Shown here piece by piece: positions 34,060-44,871 of a stretch of 64,000 nt of DNA. The notes under the pieces were generated by a model that saw only the letters and a list, made by a program, of their open reading frames with translations, ran no database searches and was not told the origin of the DNA. The stretch spans positions 4,164,001 to 4,228,000 of the forward strand of contig NZ_CP045496.1 in assembly GCF_015500075.1 (NCBI RefSeq), given 5' to 3'. How positions within the stretch are numbered: position 1 is the stretch's first letter; each line of letters opens with the position of its first letter. The translations under genes were made by a program, and so were the position numbers. The stretch is from Mesorhizobium sp. INR15 (GTDB taxonomy: Bacteria; Pseudomonadota; Alphaproteobacteria; Rhizobiales; Rhizobiaceae).

Positions 34060-34128
34060 GGCTGCTTTTCCTCATAATCGCTCCACAGCAAAGTCCGGCG
34101 GGTCAAGCCCGCCGCGCCATATAGGCGA

Positions 34129-35280
34129 CTAGCCCACGCGCCGGAACGGCGAGGCGGTGACGCGGTTGCGGCCGCTGCGCTTCGCGGCATAGAGAGCCTT
34201 GTCGGCAGCGCTCAACACCTTGTCGAAGCTGGTGCCTTCCTTGCTGCCGAAAGCAAATCCAGCACTGACCGTGCAGGTCACGGAACCTGTCTCGGTTTCG
34301 ATCCGGTGCGCGGCGAATGCAGCCCTTATATGCTCGGCGGTTTCCTCCACCGTTTCAGGCAGTGTCCGTTTCAGCACCAGGGCGAATTCCTCGCCACCCA
34401 TGCGTGCGGCGACATCGGCCGGACGAAGATTGTCGGAGAGCTTCCTGGCGAAGACCTTCAGCACCGCATCGCCGGCGGCGTGCCCAAAACTGTCGTTGAT
34501 GGCCTTGAAACTATCGAGATCGAAAACCACCACCGCGGTGAAGGCGCCGACCGGGGCGTTGCCATGCAAGTCGAACAGGGCCCGGCGATTGAGCAGGCCG
34601 GTCAGCGGGTCGGTCAGAGCGTTGTGACGATGATGCCTGGCCAGCCGCCCCTGATTGAGCGCCAGCGACAATGCGCCGATACCGGTCATGCTGGCGATGA
34701 CGACGATGAGGCTCAGTTCCTCGGCCCAGTTGCTCGGCGCGTGGCCAAGGATCAGTTTTCCGTCCCAGGCAAGAACCAAGGCGCAGAGTGCGAAGGATGC
34801 GGCGGTGGCGGAATAGAGCGCCGTGATGCCAATCGTCAGGGCAGGGGCCTCGTCGCGGCCCTTCCAGTATTCGTAGGCCGTGGCGAAGAGGAGCAAGGCC
34901 GCGAACATGTTTTCGAACAGAAAGCCGAGGCCATCATAGCCGAGCGCCATCGGCGGCAGCGCGGCCCCCAGGGAAATACCGCTGCCAATCAGCATCCGCC
35001 GCATCGGCGATCCGCCCGTCCTGAATTGATAAGCGGCGCCCAGCATGGCTGAAAAGCCGAGCAAGAGGAAAGCCAGGGTCGCAACGCCAAGCAGGCGCCC
35101 AGGCATCTCGATATAGGCGTCATAGACAAAAATGTCGCCGACCACCAAAAGCAGGCTGATCGCCCAGGTCAGCAGGAAGCGCTCCGAGCGAGCGGTCAGC
35201 CACATGCCAAACAGCGTCAGGCTCAGGCAGGCGGCGGAAAAACCGACCGCCAGCAGAAGTGAAGTGTAGTCGAGCGACAT
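34129..35280 (-). CDS. Membrane-bound diguanylate cyclase (GGDEF domain)
   Basis: The 383-aa protein has about seven membrane helices in the first 210 residues, then a GGDEF domain: DPLTGLLNRRALFDL, VVVFDLDSFKAINDSFGHAAGD and AARMGGEEFALVL. GGEEF is an active-site form, so it should make c-di-GMP from two GTP. I see no RxxD inhibitory site immediately before the GGEEF. The start at 35280 (MSLDYTSLLLA) is preferred to 35346; GAGGGG lies immediately upstream. The sensory input of the 7TM-like part is unknown, and no EAL or PilZ gene is nearby. Confidence 0.92.
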   Translation of the reverse strand: MSLDYTSLLLAVGFSAACLSLTLFGMWLTARSERFLLTWAISLLLVVGDIFVYDAYIEMPGRLLGVATLAFLLLGFSAMLGAAYQFRTGGSPMRRMLIGSGISLGAALPPMALGYDGLGFLFENMFAALLLFATAYEYWKGRDEAPALTIGITALYSATAASFALCALVLAWDGKLILGHAPSNWAEELSLIVVIASMTGIGALSLALNQGRLARHHRHNALTDPLTGLLNRRALFDLHGNAPVGAFTAVVVFDLDSFKAINDSFGHAAGDAVLKVFARKLSDNLRPADVAARMGGEEFALVLKRTLPETVEETAEHIRAAFAAHRIETETGSVTCTVSAGFAFGSKEGTSFDKVLSAADKALYAAKRSGRNRVTASPFRRVG

Positions 35281-35459
35281 GCCCCTCGTTCCCAGCCGGT
35301 GGCGGTTCCAGCTCTGCCACTTGGCGTGACTGGATTCATGCAGCAAGGAAGTGTCGATAAGGTTACGATGGCGCTGAATATGCCACGTTTCAAAGCCTTG
35401 CTACGCTTGGAACGCATATGAGACGCGCTCTGAGCGTAGACTGGGCCACCAGACGTTGG

Positions 35460-36266
35460 TCAGGCCGTCACCCGCTCCATCAGTGCCATCGCGCCGAATG
35501 GCGCACGCACCTTACCCTCGGTGATGAAGTAGACGAACACGTCGCGCGGCTGCAACGGCGCATCGGTCGCGGGATCGGCGCGCCGTAGATCAGCCGGTTG
35601 CTTGCCCTCTGCCCATGTCTTGACCCGCGCGGCCCACTCGTCGAGCCCCTTCGGTGTGTAGCAGTCGGTATTGTCGTCACTGCCGGTCTGCAGGCGCGCA
35701 TAGACGAAATCACCGGTAACGTCGGCGATATCAGGGTATTTGGCATGGTCAGCGTAGACGATTGCCGTCTTGTATTTGCGCACCAGAGTGGCGAATTCCG
35801 GCACGATGAAGCTGTCATTGCGGACTTCGACCGCGTGGCGCAAGGCAACACCATCCTGTTTTTCCGGCAACAATTTAAGGAAGGCCTCGAAATCATCCGG
35901 GTCGAATTTTTTGGTCGGCGCGAACTGCCACAGGATCGGACCGAGTTTCTCGCCCAAGGCCGCAACGCCCGAACCGAGGAAGCGCATCATCGACTCGCCC
36001 GCCTCGCCAAGCACGCGGCGATTGGTGACAAAGCGATTGCCCTTCAAGGCATAGACAAAACCGTCAGGCGCTTCGTTGGCCCACTTGACGAAGGTCGGCT
36101 CCTTGAAGCTGGAATAGTAGGTGCCGTTGACCTCGATGCTTGGTACTTGGCGGGAGGCATATTGCAGCTGCTTCGCCTTCGATAGCTTGTCCGGATAGAA
36201 GGACGTGTCCCAGGGCTCGAAGGTCCAGCCGCCCATGCCGGAGCGGATTGTTCCTGATTTGCTCAT
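35460..36266 (-). CDS. DUF72 family protein
   Basis: The 268-aa protein has the TIM-barrel-like DUF72 (YecE) layout: IRSGMGGWTFEPWDTSFYP at the start, VNGTYYSSFKEPTFVKWANEAPDGFVYALKGNRFVTN, LGPILWQFAPTKKFDPDDFEAFLKLLP and ALRHAVEVRNDSF. The C-terminal part has DVFVYFITEGKVRAPFGAMALM. The family is widespread with no agreed function. The ATG at 36266 follows GGGAGG by 6 nt, and the longer frame upstream overlaps the neighbour. It is downstream of a GNAT gene on the same strand, 25 bp apart, so co-transcription is likely. Confidence 0.92.
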   Translation of the reverse strand: MSKSGTIRSGMGGWTFEPWDTSFYPDKLSKAKQLQYASRQVPSIEVNGTYYSSFKEPTFVKWANEAPDGFVYALKGNRFVTNRRVLGEAGESMMRFLGSGVAALGEKLGPILWQFAPTKKFDPDDFEAFLKLLPEKQDGVALRHAVEVRNDSFIVPEFATLVRKYKTAIVYADHAKYPDIADVTGDFVYARLQTGSDDNTDCYTPKGLDEWAARVKTWAEGKQPADLRRADPATDAPLQPRDVFVYFITEGKVRAPFGAMALMERVTA

Positions 36267-36291
36267 TGTCGTCCTCCCGAGTTCTGAAAGA

Positions 36292-36762
36292 TCAGGCCTC
36301 TGTGGCCTTGCCGATTGGTTTGGCCATGTCGACGAGTATCCACCCTGGCCGATAGGGATTGGCCCGGCGACCCGTTTCGCGATAGCCGTAAGCGAGATAA
36401 AGCGCGATGTTTCGCTCCATCTTGGCGTTGGTATAGAGCCGCACTTCAGGCAGACCCCAGAGACGGGCCTGTTCATCGGCGTGATTGAGCAGCGCGGTGC
36501 CGAAGCCCTTGCCCTGAAAGCCAGGCGCGACGGCGACCGAGAAGATCATTGCGTGGTCGGGATGGCGTTCGAGCGTGATCAGTCCTGCAAGCTCGTCGCC
36601 GCTCTCCAGAAGCCAGACCTCTCCTTCGGTTATGCGCGGCGCGTAATCCTCGGTAACCGGCATGGGCGGTGCGCCGAACAGCGCTGTGTATGGCGCGTAA
36701 GCAGCCGTGGTCAGTGAGACAACGATTGGTAGATCGGTGGCAAGCGCCTTTCTGATCCTCAT
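36292..36762 (-). CDS. GNAT family N-acetyltransferase
   Basis: The 156-aa protein begins MRIRKALATDLPIVVSLTTAAY and carries the acetyl-CoA motif A, FSVAVAPGFQGKGFGTALLNHADEQA (the QGKGFG loop is the Q/RxxGxG/A signature), followed by LYTNAKMERNIALYLAYGYRETGR. The substrate (small amine or protein N-terminus) cannot be told. The ATG at 36762 has GGAGG upstream, while the longer frame would overlap the end of uvrA. It follows uvrA by 31 bp on the same strand. Confidence 0.92.
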   Translation of the reverse strand: MRIRKALATDLPIVVSLTTAAYAPYTALFGAPPMPVTEDYAPRITEGEVWLLESGDELAGLITLERHPDHAMIFSVAVAPGFQGKGFGTALLNHADEQARLWGLPEVRLYTNAKMERNIALYLAYGYRETGRRANPYRPGWILVDMAKPIGKATEA

Positions 36763-36793
36763 TTGATCCTCCGGACGCTGCATGACTGCTCGC

Positions 36794-39715
<2,922 letters not shown>

Positions 39716-39867
39716 CGCCGGTCGCCGCCTCAGGTCTGGAATTCATGGGATAGGCGGGTTCTTCCCGGCCATCCCCTATGTAGGTCTTTTTGCCGCCACG
39801 TCGAGAGAAGCCACAACTCTCGACAAAAACCGTTTAACCGCCTTTCGCGCGGGCGAGCAAGCGGAAA

Positions 39868-39882
39868 GAACAAAGGCTGAAC
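39868..39882. promoter_or_regulatory. LexA (SOS) box of uvrA
   Basis: GAACAAAGGCTGAAC is an exact GAAC-N7-GAAC, the reverse of the GTTC-N7-GTTC operator of alphaproteobacterial LexA. It lies 153 bp upstream of the uvrA start codon. Confidence 0.85.
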
Positions 39883-40338
39883 ACGCTCCTGACAAAACCT
39901 GTGTATCGAGTGGGCGCTTGAGGCCGGTTGCCGATCACGTTTTTTGTAACCGGCTATTGAAAGGTTGACGTCTGGGCGTCGCGGGAGCAGACTTCAGAAG
40001 TCAACGGAGCCGGCCGTCTTTCGATGGCCTCGCCGCCCAGAGGCGGCCTGCGAGACGCCGCGGGCTTTTGCGATTAGCGCTTCGGACGACAAAAGTCGCA
40101 ACGGACAGAGGAGCGGAGCCATGACGCCACCGGATAGTCCCCCAGGGTTCCAGGTATCACTGGAGCCGCGGCAGGCATAAGTGCCAGGGTTTAGCGTTTT
40201 CGCCACCCGACAAACCGTGACCTGCCGATCCCCACGAAAATCAGAGACTGTTTGTCGGATCGTCGGCTGAAGCCGCGTAGCATCCGAAATCAAAAGTCGG
40301 TAAAACATTCCCGACGAAAGTGGATTTGATATCCATAA

Positions 40339-40372
40339 AGCCCCGTCCGTTTGCGGAAGCAGCGGCGGGGCT
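40339..40372 (+). terminator. Terminator-like hairpin in the spacer after uvrA
   Basis: AGCCCCG pairs with CGGGGCT around a 20-nt loop, followed by GTTCATTT, a modest T tract on the plus strand. It could end a plus-strand transcript arising in the preceding spacer. On the minus strand it lies just downstream of the small secreted-protein gene at 40449-40739 and may terminate that instead. Confidence 0.5.
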
Positions 40373-40448
40373 GTTCATTTGTGCGGTATGTCGGGTTGTT
40401 CAGGACGGCTAGGATCGTGCTGCAAGGGCCGGCTGACCCTTTGGTCTG

Positions 40449-40739
40449 CTATCGCTGCGAAGCTTTGGCGCCGCCGGCACCGACATCGATGGTTATGCTG
40501 CCGGAAATCCTGACGTCGGTATCGCCGACCTTGAACTGAGTTCCACCAGTGCCCGGCGCGGCGTCATCCGGCTCGGGCACTGGAGCTGGTTTGGCGATGC
40601 GGTAGTCGCCAGTCACGCCCGGCAAGGCATTGTTCGACGCCGCGTTATCGGTGGCAATCGCAGCGCCAGTCAACGTGATCAAACCTATGAAAGCGCCGGC
40701 ACAGGAGCGGAAAATTCGAGTGGAAATGCTGTCGATCAT
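40449..40739 (-). CDS. Small exported protein of unknown function
   Basis: The 96-aa product has an N-terminal signal segment (RSCAGAFIGLITLTGAAIATD), a Pro/Asp-rich middle (KPAPVPEPDDAAPGTGG) and the end QFKVGDTDVRISGSITIDVGAGGAKASQR. The VxGDTDVRISGSI segment resembles short beta-repeat stretches of porin-associated or outer-membrane proteins, but no domain is certain. It is in the same direction as the ClpP-like gene, 102 bp downstream of it. Probably periplasmic. Confidence 0.65.
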   Translation of the reverse strand: MIDSISTRIFRSCAGAFIGLITLTGAAIATDNAASNNALPGVTGDYRIAKPAPVPEPDDAAPGTGGTQFKVGDTDVRISGSITIDVGAGGAKASQR

Positions 40740-40841
40740 GCGTCAACTATAGTGCCCAGGCGCCGGCGATGCCAGACTTCAGCCGTTGAACTCTTGGTCA
40801 TCGCCGCGGCGCCGGTCACCTTCCGGTCATGCCACGTTCCG

Positions 40842-41447
40842 TCATGCCGCCTGCTTGCGCGTGTCGAAGACGTGGTCGACGATGCCCCAGGCCTGGGCCT
40901 CGCGGGCAGTCATGAAATGGTCGCGGTCGAGCGTGCGTTCGACTTCTTCGTAGCTGCGGCCGCAATGCTGGGCGTAGAGTTCCGTCATATGCCGTTTTGT
41001 CCGCCCGATGCGCTCGGCGTGGCGCAGGATGTCGGAGGCCTGGCCCTGGAATCCGCCCAGTGGCTGATGCAGCAGGATGGTGGCGTTCGGCAGGGAGATC
41101 CGGCGCCCGGGCGCGCCCGCCATGAGCAGGAACGACCCCATCGAAGCGGCAAAGCCCATGCACACGGTGGAAACAGGGCAACTGACATATTGCATGGTGT
41201 CGTAGATGGCGAAGCCGCTGGTCACCACGCCGCCGGGCGAGTTGATGTAGAGCGATATCTCCTTTTCGGGATTGTCCGATTCCAGCGACAGGAGTTGCGC
41301 GCAGACCAGCGCCGAGGTGTCGTCGTTGATCTCGCCGTTGACGAAGATGATGCGCTCGCGCAGCAATCGGGAAAATATGTCGAAGGCGCGCTCGCCGCGG
41401 CTCGACTGCTCGATCACCATCGGCACCAGATTGGCAATGCCAGCCAT
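40842..41447 (-). CDS. clpP: ATP-dependent Clp protease proteolytic subunit (ClpP), second-type paralogue
   Basis: The 201-aa serine protease keeps the full triad: Ser102 (MGFAASMGSFLL), His127 (ILLHQPLGG) and Asp176 (TLDRDHFM), with the E. coli spacings of 25 and 49. Its N-terminus (MAGIANLVPMVIEQSSRGERAFDIFSRLLRERIIF) differs from the main rhizobial ClpP linked to clpX. There is no clpX, clpA or tig gene next to it; instead it follows an ArsR-SRPBCC pair by 54 bp. It probably forms ClpP tetradecamers or hetero-oligomers with an ATPase encoded elsewhere; whether it is the house-keeping copy cannot be decided here. Confidence 0.92.
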   Translation of the reverse strand: MAGIANLVPMVIEQSSRGERAFDIFSRLLRERIIFVNGEINDDTSALVCAQLLSLESDNPEKEISLYINSPGGVVTSGFAIYDTMQYVSCPVSTVCMGFAASMGSFLLMAGAPGRRISLPNATILLHQPLGGFQGQASDILRHAERIGRTKRHMTELYAQHCGRSYEEVERTLDRDHFMTAREAQAWGIVDHVFDTRKQAA

Positions 41448-41501
41448 CGCTTGGTCTCCTTTGTCAGGCTGTTTTGATAAGTGTTTGAAATATTTTCGAA
41501 G

Positions 41502-41999
41502 TCACGCCGCAAGCGACATGAGGTAAGGGCTGTTCGCGGCAAGGGCCGGCGTCGTGCTGCTGGCGGCGCGCAGCGAAAGCCGGCAATCGGCTCCAGCCAC
41601 GGTGATCGACGAATGGGCAACCAGCGCAAAGCCACCGTGGATGATGCGCAGATGGGTGCCGCCGGATGTGGTGCGATCGAGCGTGAAGGTGACGATGCTG
41701 TCAAATGCCGTGTCGGTGTCTTTCTCCCGCCCGGAGCCTTTCTCTCGCCAGGAGTAGCGCAGCAGCCGTCCCGGCTCGGCATCCAGAACCTGGCATTCAA
41801 TCGGGGCATCAGCCTTGGCGAAGGCGAAGCGGTTGCCGATTTCGGGTTTGATGTCGTTCGGCATCATCCAGGCGGCTAACAGTTCCGGCACCGTCAACGC
41901 CCGCCAAACTTTTTCCGGTGGCTCCGGCAAATCACAGGTGAACTCGATCGCGTCGGGTGCCGCCTTCGCCCGAGAAGTCGAATGAGCTTGTTCCGTCAT
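41502..41999 (-). CDS. SRPBCC (AHSA1-like) domain protein
   Basis: The 165-aa protein shows the START/Bet v1-like AHSA1 pattern: AIEFTCDLPEPPEKVWRALTVPELLAAWMMPNDIKPEIGNRF and RLLRYSWREK, then FTLDRTTSGGTHLRIIHGG. These small proteins form a hydrophobic cavity; the ligand is unknown. It overlaps the upstream ArsR gene by 4 bp (ATGA), a very common ArsR-AHSA1 pairing. The C-terminus after IHGG (about 40 residues) does not look like the usual AHSA1 final helix, so the 3' end may have diverged. Confidence 0.85.
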   Translation of the reverse strand: MTEQAHSTSRAKAAPDAIEFTCDLPEPPEKVWRALTVPELLAAWMMPNDIKPEIGNRFAFAKADAPIECQVLDAEPGRLLRYSWREKGSGREKDTDTAFDSIVTFTLDRTTSGGTHLRIIHGGFALVAHSSITVAGADCRLSLRAASSTTPALAANSPYLMSLAA

Positions 42000-42310
42000 T
42001 GGTCCATGTCCTTCAAAACAGTCTTCAGCTTCTCGATCCGTTCGGGCCAGAAGGTCCGGTAGCGCTCGATCCAGCCGAGCAGGGGGCTGAGCCCTTGCGG
42101 GTCGGCACGATAATAGGCGTTGCGGCCGGCGCGCCGCTCGACGACGAGGCCGGCGCCGCGCAACACCGCGAGGTGTTGCGACACGGCCGGCTGCGACACC
42201 GTCATGCCGCTGCGCAATTCCGACACGGTCATCTCGCCGGCGGCCAGCCGTTCAAAGACGGCGCGGCGTGTCGGGTCGGCAAGGGCGCGGAAAATCTCGG
42301 CTTCGATCAT
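41996..42310 (-). CDS. ArsR family transcriptional regulator
   Basis: The 104-aa winged-helix protein has MIEAEIFRALADPTRRAVFERLAAGEMTVSELRSGMTVSQPAVSQHLAVLRGAGLVVERRAGRNAYYRA, the complete ArsR wHTH. The metal-binding CxCxxC of ArsR/SmtB is absent, so it belongs to the non-metal branch commonly paired with SRPBCC genes. It is predicted to repress its own operon and lies divergent from ssb across a 237-bp region. The inducer is unknown. Confidence 0.92.
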   Translation of the reverse strand: MIEAEIFRALADPTRRAVFERLAAGEMTVSELRSGMTVSQPAVSQHLAVLRGAGLVVERRAGRNAYYRADPQGLSPLLGWIERYRTFWPERIEKLKTVLKDMDQ

Positions 42311-42430
42311 GGCAAAAGCATAAGTCGATACTTATTGATTTGGCAAGCGGTGTTTTGGCGCCCATATGAATCGGACCAGCATCTCCCGACGATTGCTGAC
42401 ATTCCTTGACAGCGGGTGCTAATAAACCTA

Positions 42431-42445
42431 GAACGAAAAGAGAAC
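42431..42445. promoter_or_regulatory. LexA (SOS) box of ssb
   Basis: GAACGAAAAGAGAAC is an exact GAAC-N7-GAAC operator, 103 bp upstream of the ssb start and 120 bp before the divergent ArsR gene. It matches the box upstream of uvrA at all fixed positions. Confidence 0.88.
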
Positions 42446-42547
42446 AAAAACCTTGTGGGAAAAGGCAGCCACAGCAGGCGGGGATGGTCCGCAGCCTGTA
42501 AGGTGCGCCAACAAAAAATTAGTTTCGGATGAGCGCGGAGAAAAATC

Positions 42548-43069
42548 ATGGCGGGTAGCGTCAACAAGGTCATTCTGGTGGGCAATCTCGGTGCGGATCC
42601 GGAAATCCGCCGCCTGAACTCGGGCGAGCCGGTCGTCAACATCCGCATCGCCACGTCGGAAAGCTGGCGCGACAAGAATTCCGGCGAGCGCAAGGAAAAG
42701 ACCGAGTGGCATAACGTCGTCATCTTCAACGACCAGCTCGCCAAGGTTGCCGAGCAGTATTTGAAGAAGGGCATGAAGGTCTATGTCGAGGGCCAATTGC
42801 AGACGCGCAAGTGGCAGGACCAGACCGGCGCCGACAAGTACACGACGGAAGTTGTGCTGCAGAAATTCCGCGGCGAGTTGCAGATGCTCGACGCGCGCGG
42901 CCAGGGCGAGGGCGGCCAAGTCGGCGGCTATTCCGGTGGCGGCAGCAGCCGCGGTTCGGATTTCGGCCAGTCCAGCCCGAGTGAGGGCTTCAACCGTGGC
43001 GGTGGCGCCCCCAGGGGCGGCGGTGGCGGCGGTTCGTCGCGCGAGCTGGACGACGAAATTCCATTTTGA
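42548..43069 (+). CDS. ssb: Single-stranded DNA-binding protein
   Basis: The 173-aa protein has the OB-fold start MAGSVNKVILVGNLGADPEIR, KEKTEWHNVVIFNDQLAKVAEQYLKKGMKVYVEGQL, and a Gly-rich linker (residues about 118-165) ending in the acidic tip LDDEIPF that binds partner proteins. SSB protects single-stranded DNA in replication, repair and recombination. A LexA box precedes it and a strong terminator follows, so it is a monocistronic SOS-responsive gene. A GGAG lies 8 nt before the ATG. Confidence 0.97.
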   Translation: MAGSVNKVILVGNLGADPEIRRLNSGEPVVNIRIATSESWRDKNSGERKEKTEWHNVVIFNDQLAKVAEQYLKKGMKVYVEGQLQTRKWQDQTGADKYTTEVVLQKFRGELQMLDARGQGEGGQVGGYSGGGSSRGSDFGQSSPSEGFNRGGGAPRGGGGGGSSRELDDEIPF

Positions 43070-43122
43070 TCGTAGGCAGTTCTGAACGACGAACGCCACG
43101 TTGATTGAAATCACGCTTGAAG

Positions 43123-43155
43123 CCCCGGGAGTCCCTCATGGACTTTCGGGGTTTT
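43123..43155 (+). terminator. Intrinsic terminator of ssb
   Basis: CCCCG-GG-AGTCC pairs with GGACT-TT-CGGGG around CTCAT (the two mismatched positions are G-U pairs), followed by TTTT. It lies 54 bp after the ssb stop. Confidence 0.9.
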
Positions 43156-43212
43156 GCGTTCTCAATTGATCGCTCGCGGCGACAGAGAGATTGTTCTGAA
43201 AGGAAGAGTTCA

Positions 43213-43638
43213 GTGAAGGCACGTGTAAAATGGGTCGAGGAACGCACCTTCGTCGGTGAATCCGGCAGCGGCCACAAGGTTGTCCTGGGAACCGCTTTCG
43301 GATCGGAAGGCAAGACGCCTGGCCCGAGCCCGATGGAACTGGTGTTGATCGGCACCGGCGGCTGCTCGGCCTATGATGTCGTCCATATCCTAGAAAAAGG
43401 GCGCGAGGCGATCGAGGACTGCGTGGTCGAACTCGATGCCGACCGGGCCGAAACCGAGCCAAAAGTGTTCACGCGCATCCATATGCATTTCGTCGTCAAG
43501 GGCAGGGCGCTCTCGCATGACAAGGTGAAACGGGCGATCGACCTGTCGATCGAGAAATACTGTTCGGCCTCCGCGATGCTGGCCAAGACAGCTACGATTA
43601 CCCACGATTTCGAAGTCATCGACACGACCGCGAAGTAG
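43213..43638 (+). CDS. OsmC/Ohr-like peroxiredoxin-fold protein
   Basis: The 141-aa protein has the OsmC fold with two conserved cysteines: GTGGCSAYDVVHILEKGR (first Cys) and IEKYCSASAMLAKTATITHDFEV (second Cys). YhfA-type members of this family look similar; the Arg of Ohr that lines the active site is not obvious. It may reduce organic hydroperoxides or sense oxidative stress; activity is inferred. The start is GTG at 43213 with AGGAAGAG upstream; an in-frame ATG at 43105 would run through the ssb terminator. Confidence 0.85.
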   Translation: MKARVKWVEERTFVGESGSGHKVVLGTAFGSEGKTPGPSPMELVLIGTGGCSAYDVVHILEKGREAIEDCVVELDADRAETEPKVFTRIHMHFVVKGRALSHDKVKRAIDLSIEKYCSASAMLAKTATITHDFEVIDTTAK

Positions 43639-43704
43639 GCAACTTGGCAGCCGGAAAAGCAGCCTCCGGCGTAAGACGTGCGGTCGTTGTTTCTGAAAGC
43701 CGGA

Positions 43705-44334
43705 TCAGCTCGCCATCAACGCCTTGATGCCGTCAGCGACAAACTGCACGGCGAGCGCTGCCAGGATAACGCCGAGCAGGCGTGTCAGGATCGAGCGGCC
43801 GGTCTGGCCGAGGATACGGTCGATGCGCTCGGACAGCACGAACACCAGGTAGGTGATGGCCAGGCAGACGAATATGATGCCGACCAGTGCCGCCTGGGCA
43901 GCAAAGCCCTGAAACGAGCCAGATAGAAGCACTGTTGCCGAAATCGCGCCGGGCCCGGCGATCAGCGGGATCGCCAGCGGGAAGGCGGCGATGTTGTGGA
44001 TCATGTCCTTGGTGATGGCGACGTCGCCGATCTTCTCCTTGCGGTCCTGACGGCGCTCGAACACCATCTCGAAGGCGATGAAGAACAACAGGAAGCCGCC
44101 GGCGACGCGGAAGGCCGGCAGTGTGATGCCGAACACCGACAGGATCGATGCACCGGCAACAGCAAACAGCGCCATGACCAGGAAGCCGATGATGGAGGCG
44201 CGGACGGAAACCTGCTGGCGCTCCTCGCGGTTCATGCCGCGTGTCACCGCGAGGAACAGCGGCGCCAGGCCGGGCGGATCGATGGTGACGAGGATGGTGA
44301 CGAAGGCGTTGAACAGGCTATCGAAGCTCGGCAT
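43705..44334 (-). CDS. MarC family inner-membrane protein (UPF0056)
   Basis: The 209-aa protein has six membrane helices and the MarC pattern: NAFVTILVTIDPPGLAPLFLAVTRGM at the start, FRVAGGFLLFFIAFEMVF, AAFPLAIPLIAGPGAISATVLLSG in the middle and LTRLLGVILAALAVQFVADGI near the end. MarC was once linked to multidrug resistance, but that role was not confirmed; function unknown. The ATG at 44334 follows GGAGGG. It is convergent with the OsmC-like gene. Confidence 0.92.
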   Translation of the reverse strand: MPSFDSLFNAFVTILVTIDPPGLAPLFLAVTRGMNREERQQVSVRASIIGFLVMALFAVAGASILSVFGITLPAFRVAGGFLLFFIAFEMVFERRQDRKEKIGDVAITKDMIHNIAAFPLAIPLIAGPGAISATVLLSGSFQGFAAQAALVGIIFVCLAITYLVFVLSERIDRILGQTGRSILTRLLGVILAALAVQFVADGIKALMAS

Positions 44335-44476
44335 CACGGACCCTCCTGCCGGGCGGTGCCCGAACCGCTGCACTCCCGAACCAGCTCATTCGTAGAGCAA
44401 AGCCGATCCGAGGGAAACCGTGCGCGGTGAAGGTATTGCTAGGCCGATGAGGGTCGATCCGCAGCGCGCTCTCGCC

Positions 44477-44854
44477 CTATTCCGCCGCGCTGCAGTGGGC
44501 TTCTATCCTGTAGCCATCTGGGTCGACGACGAAAGCGGCGTAGTAGTCTTCGCCATAGTCCGTGCGCAGGCCCGGAGAGCCATTGTCCTGACCGCCCGCG
44601 CGCAAGGCGCCGGCATGGAACGCGTCGACGCTCTTGCGGGTGGGTGCCGAAAAGCAGAAATGCAGGCCGGACTTGTCATCCGCGGGCACCGGGTGCGCGG
44701 CTTCGTTCACCCAAAGTGCCACGCCCTGCGCGCCATAGCCCAGCGAACCCGGCGACTGGCTGAGGCAGGAATAGCCGAGCGGTTTCAGCGCGGCGTCATA
44801 GAAGCGCTTCGAGACGTCGGCGTCGCGGACACCGATCGAGATGTGATCAAGCAT
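44477..44854 (-). CDS. VOC family protein (glyoxalase/bleomycin-resistance fold)
   Basis: The 125-aa protein has MLDHISIGVRDADVSKRFYDAALKPLGYS at the start and YYAAFVVDPDGYRIEAHC at the end, the two halves of one VOC fold; His4 and Glu near the C-terminus are candidate metal ligands. Family members range from lyases to dioxygenases and resistance proteins, so no reaction is assigned. The ATG at 44854 has GGGAGA upstream. It lies 17 bp after the hypothetical gene upstream on the same strand and is probably co-transcribed with it. Confidence 0.9.
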   Translation of the reverse strand: MLDHISIGVRDADVSKRFYDAALKPLGYSCLSQSPGSLGYGAQGVALWVNEAAHPVPADDKSGLHFCFSAPTRKSVDAFHAGALRAGGQDNGSPGLRTDYGEDYYAAFVVDPDGYRIEAHCSAAE

Positions 44855-44871
44855 TTTTCTCTCCCTTGTCA

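Larger units (their letters stand above)
39716..40448. other. 733-bp gene-free, inverted-repeat-rich spacer with possible structured RNA
   Basis: No convincing protein gene is present; open frames on both strands are short and lack matching codon use or ribosome sites. The region contains a LexA box (39868-39882) and several hairpins: GCCGGTT/AACCGGC near 39924-39957, GCCGCC/GGCGGC near 40031-40046, TCCAG/CTGGA near 40150-40165 and a terminator-like stem at 40339-40372. A plus-strand non-coding RNA ending at that stem is possible; I cannot match it to a known family. Confidence 0.5.

Noticed and set aside
39965..40308. Short frames on both strands in the spacer after uvrA
   Set aside because: They overlap one another, lack ribosome sites, and their codon use differs from real genes nearby; a structured RNA is more likely.
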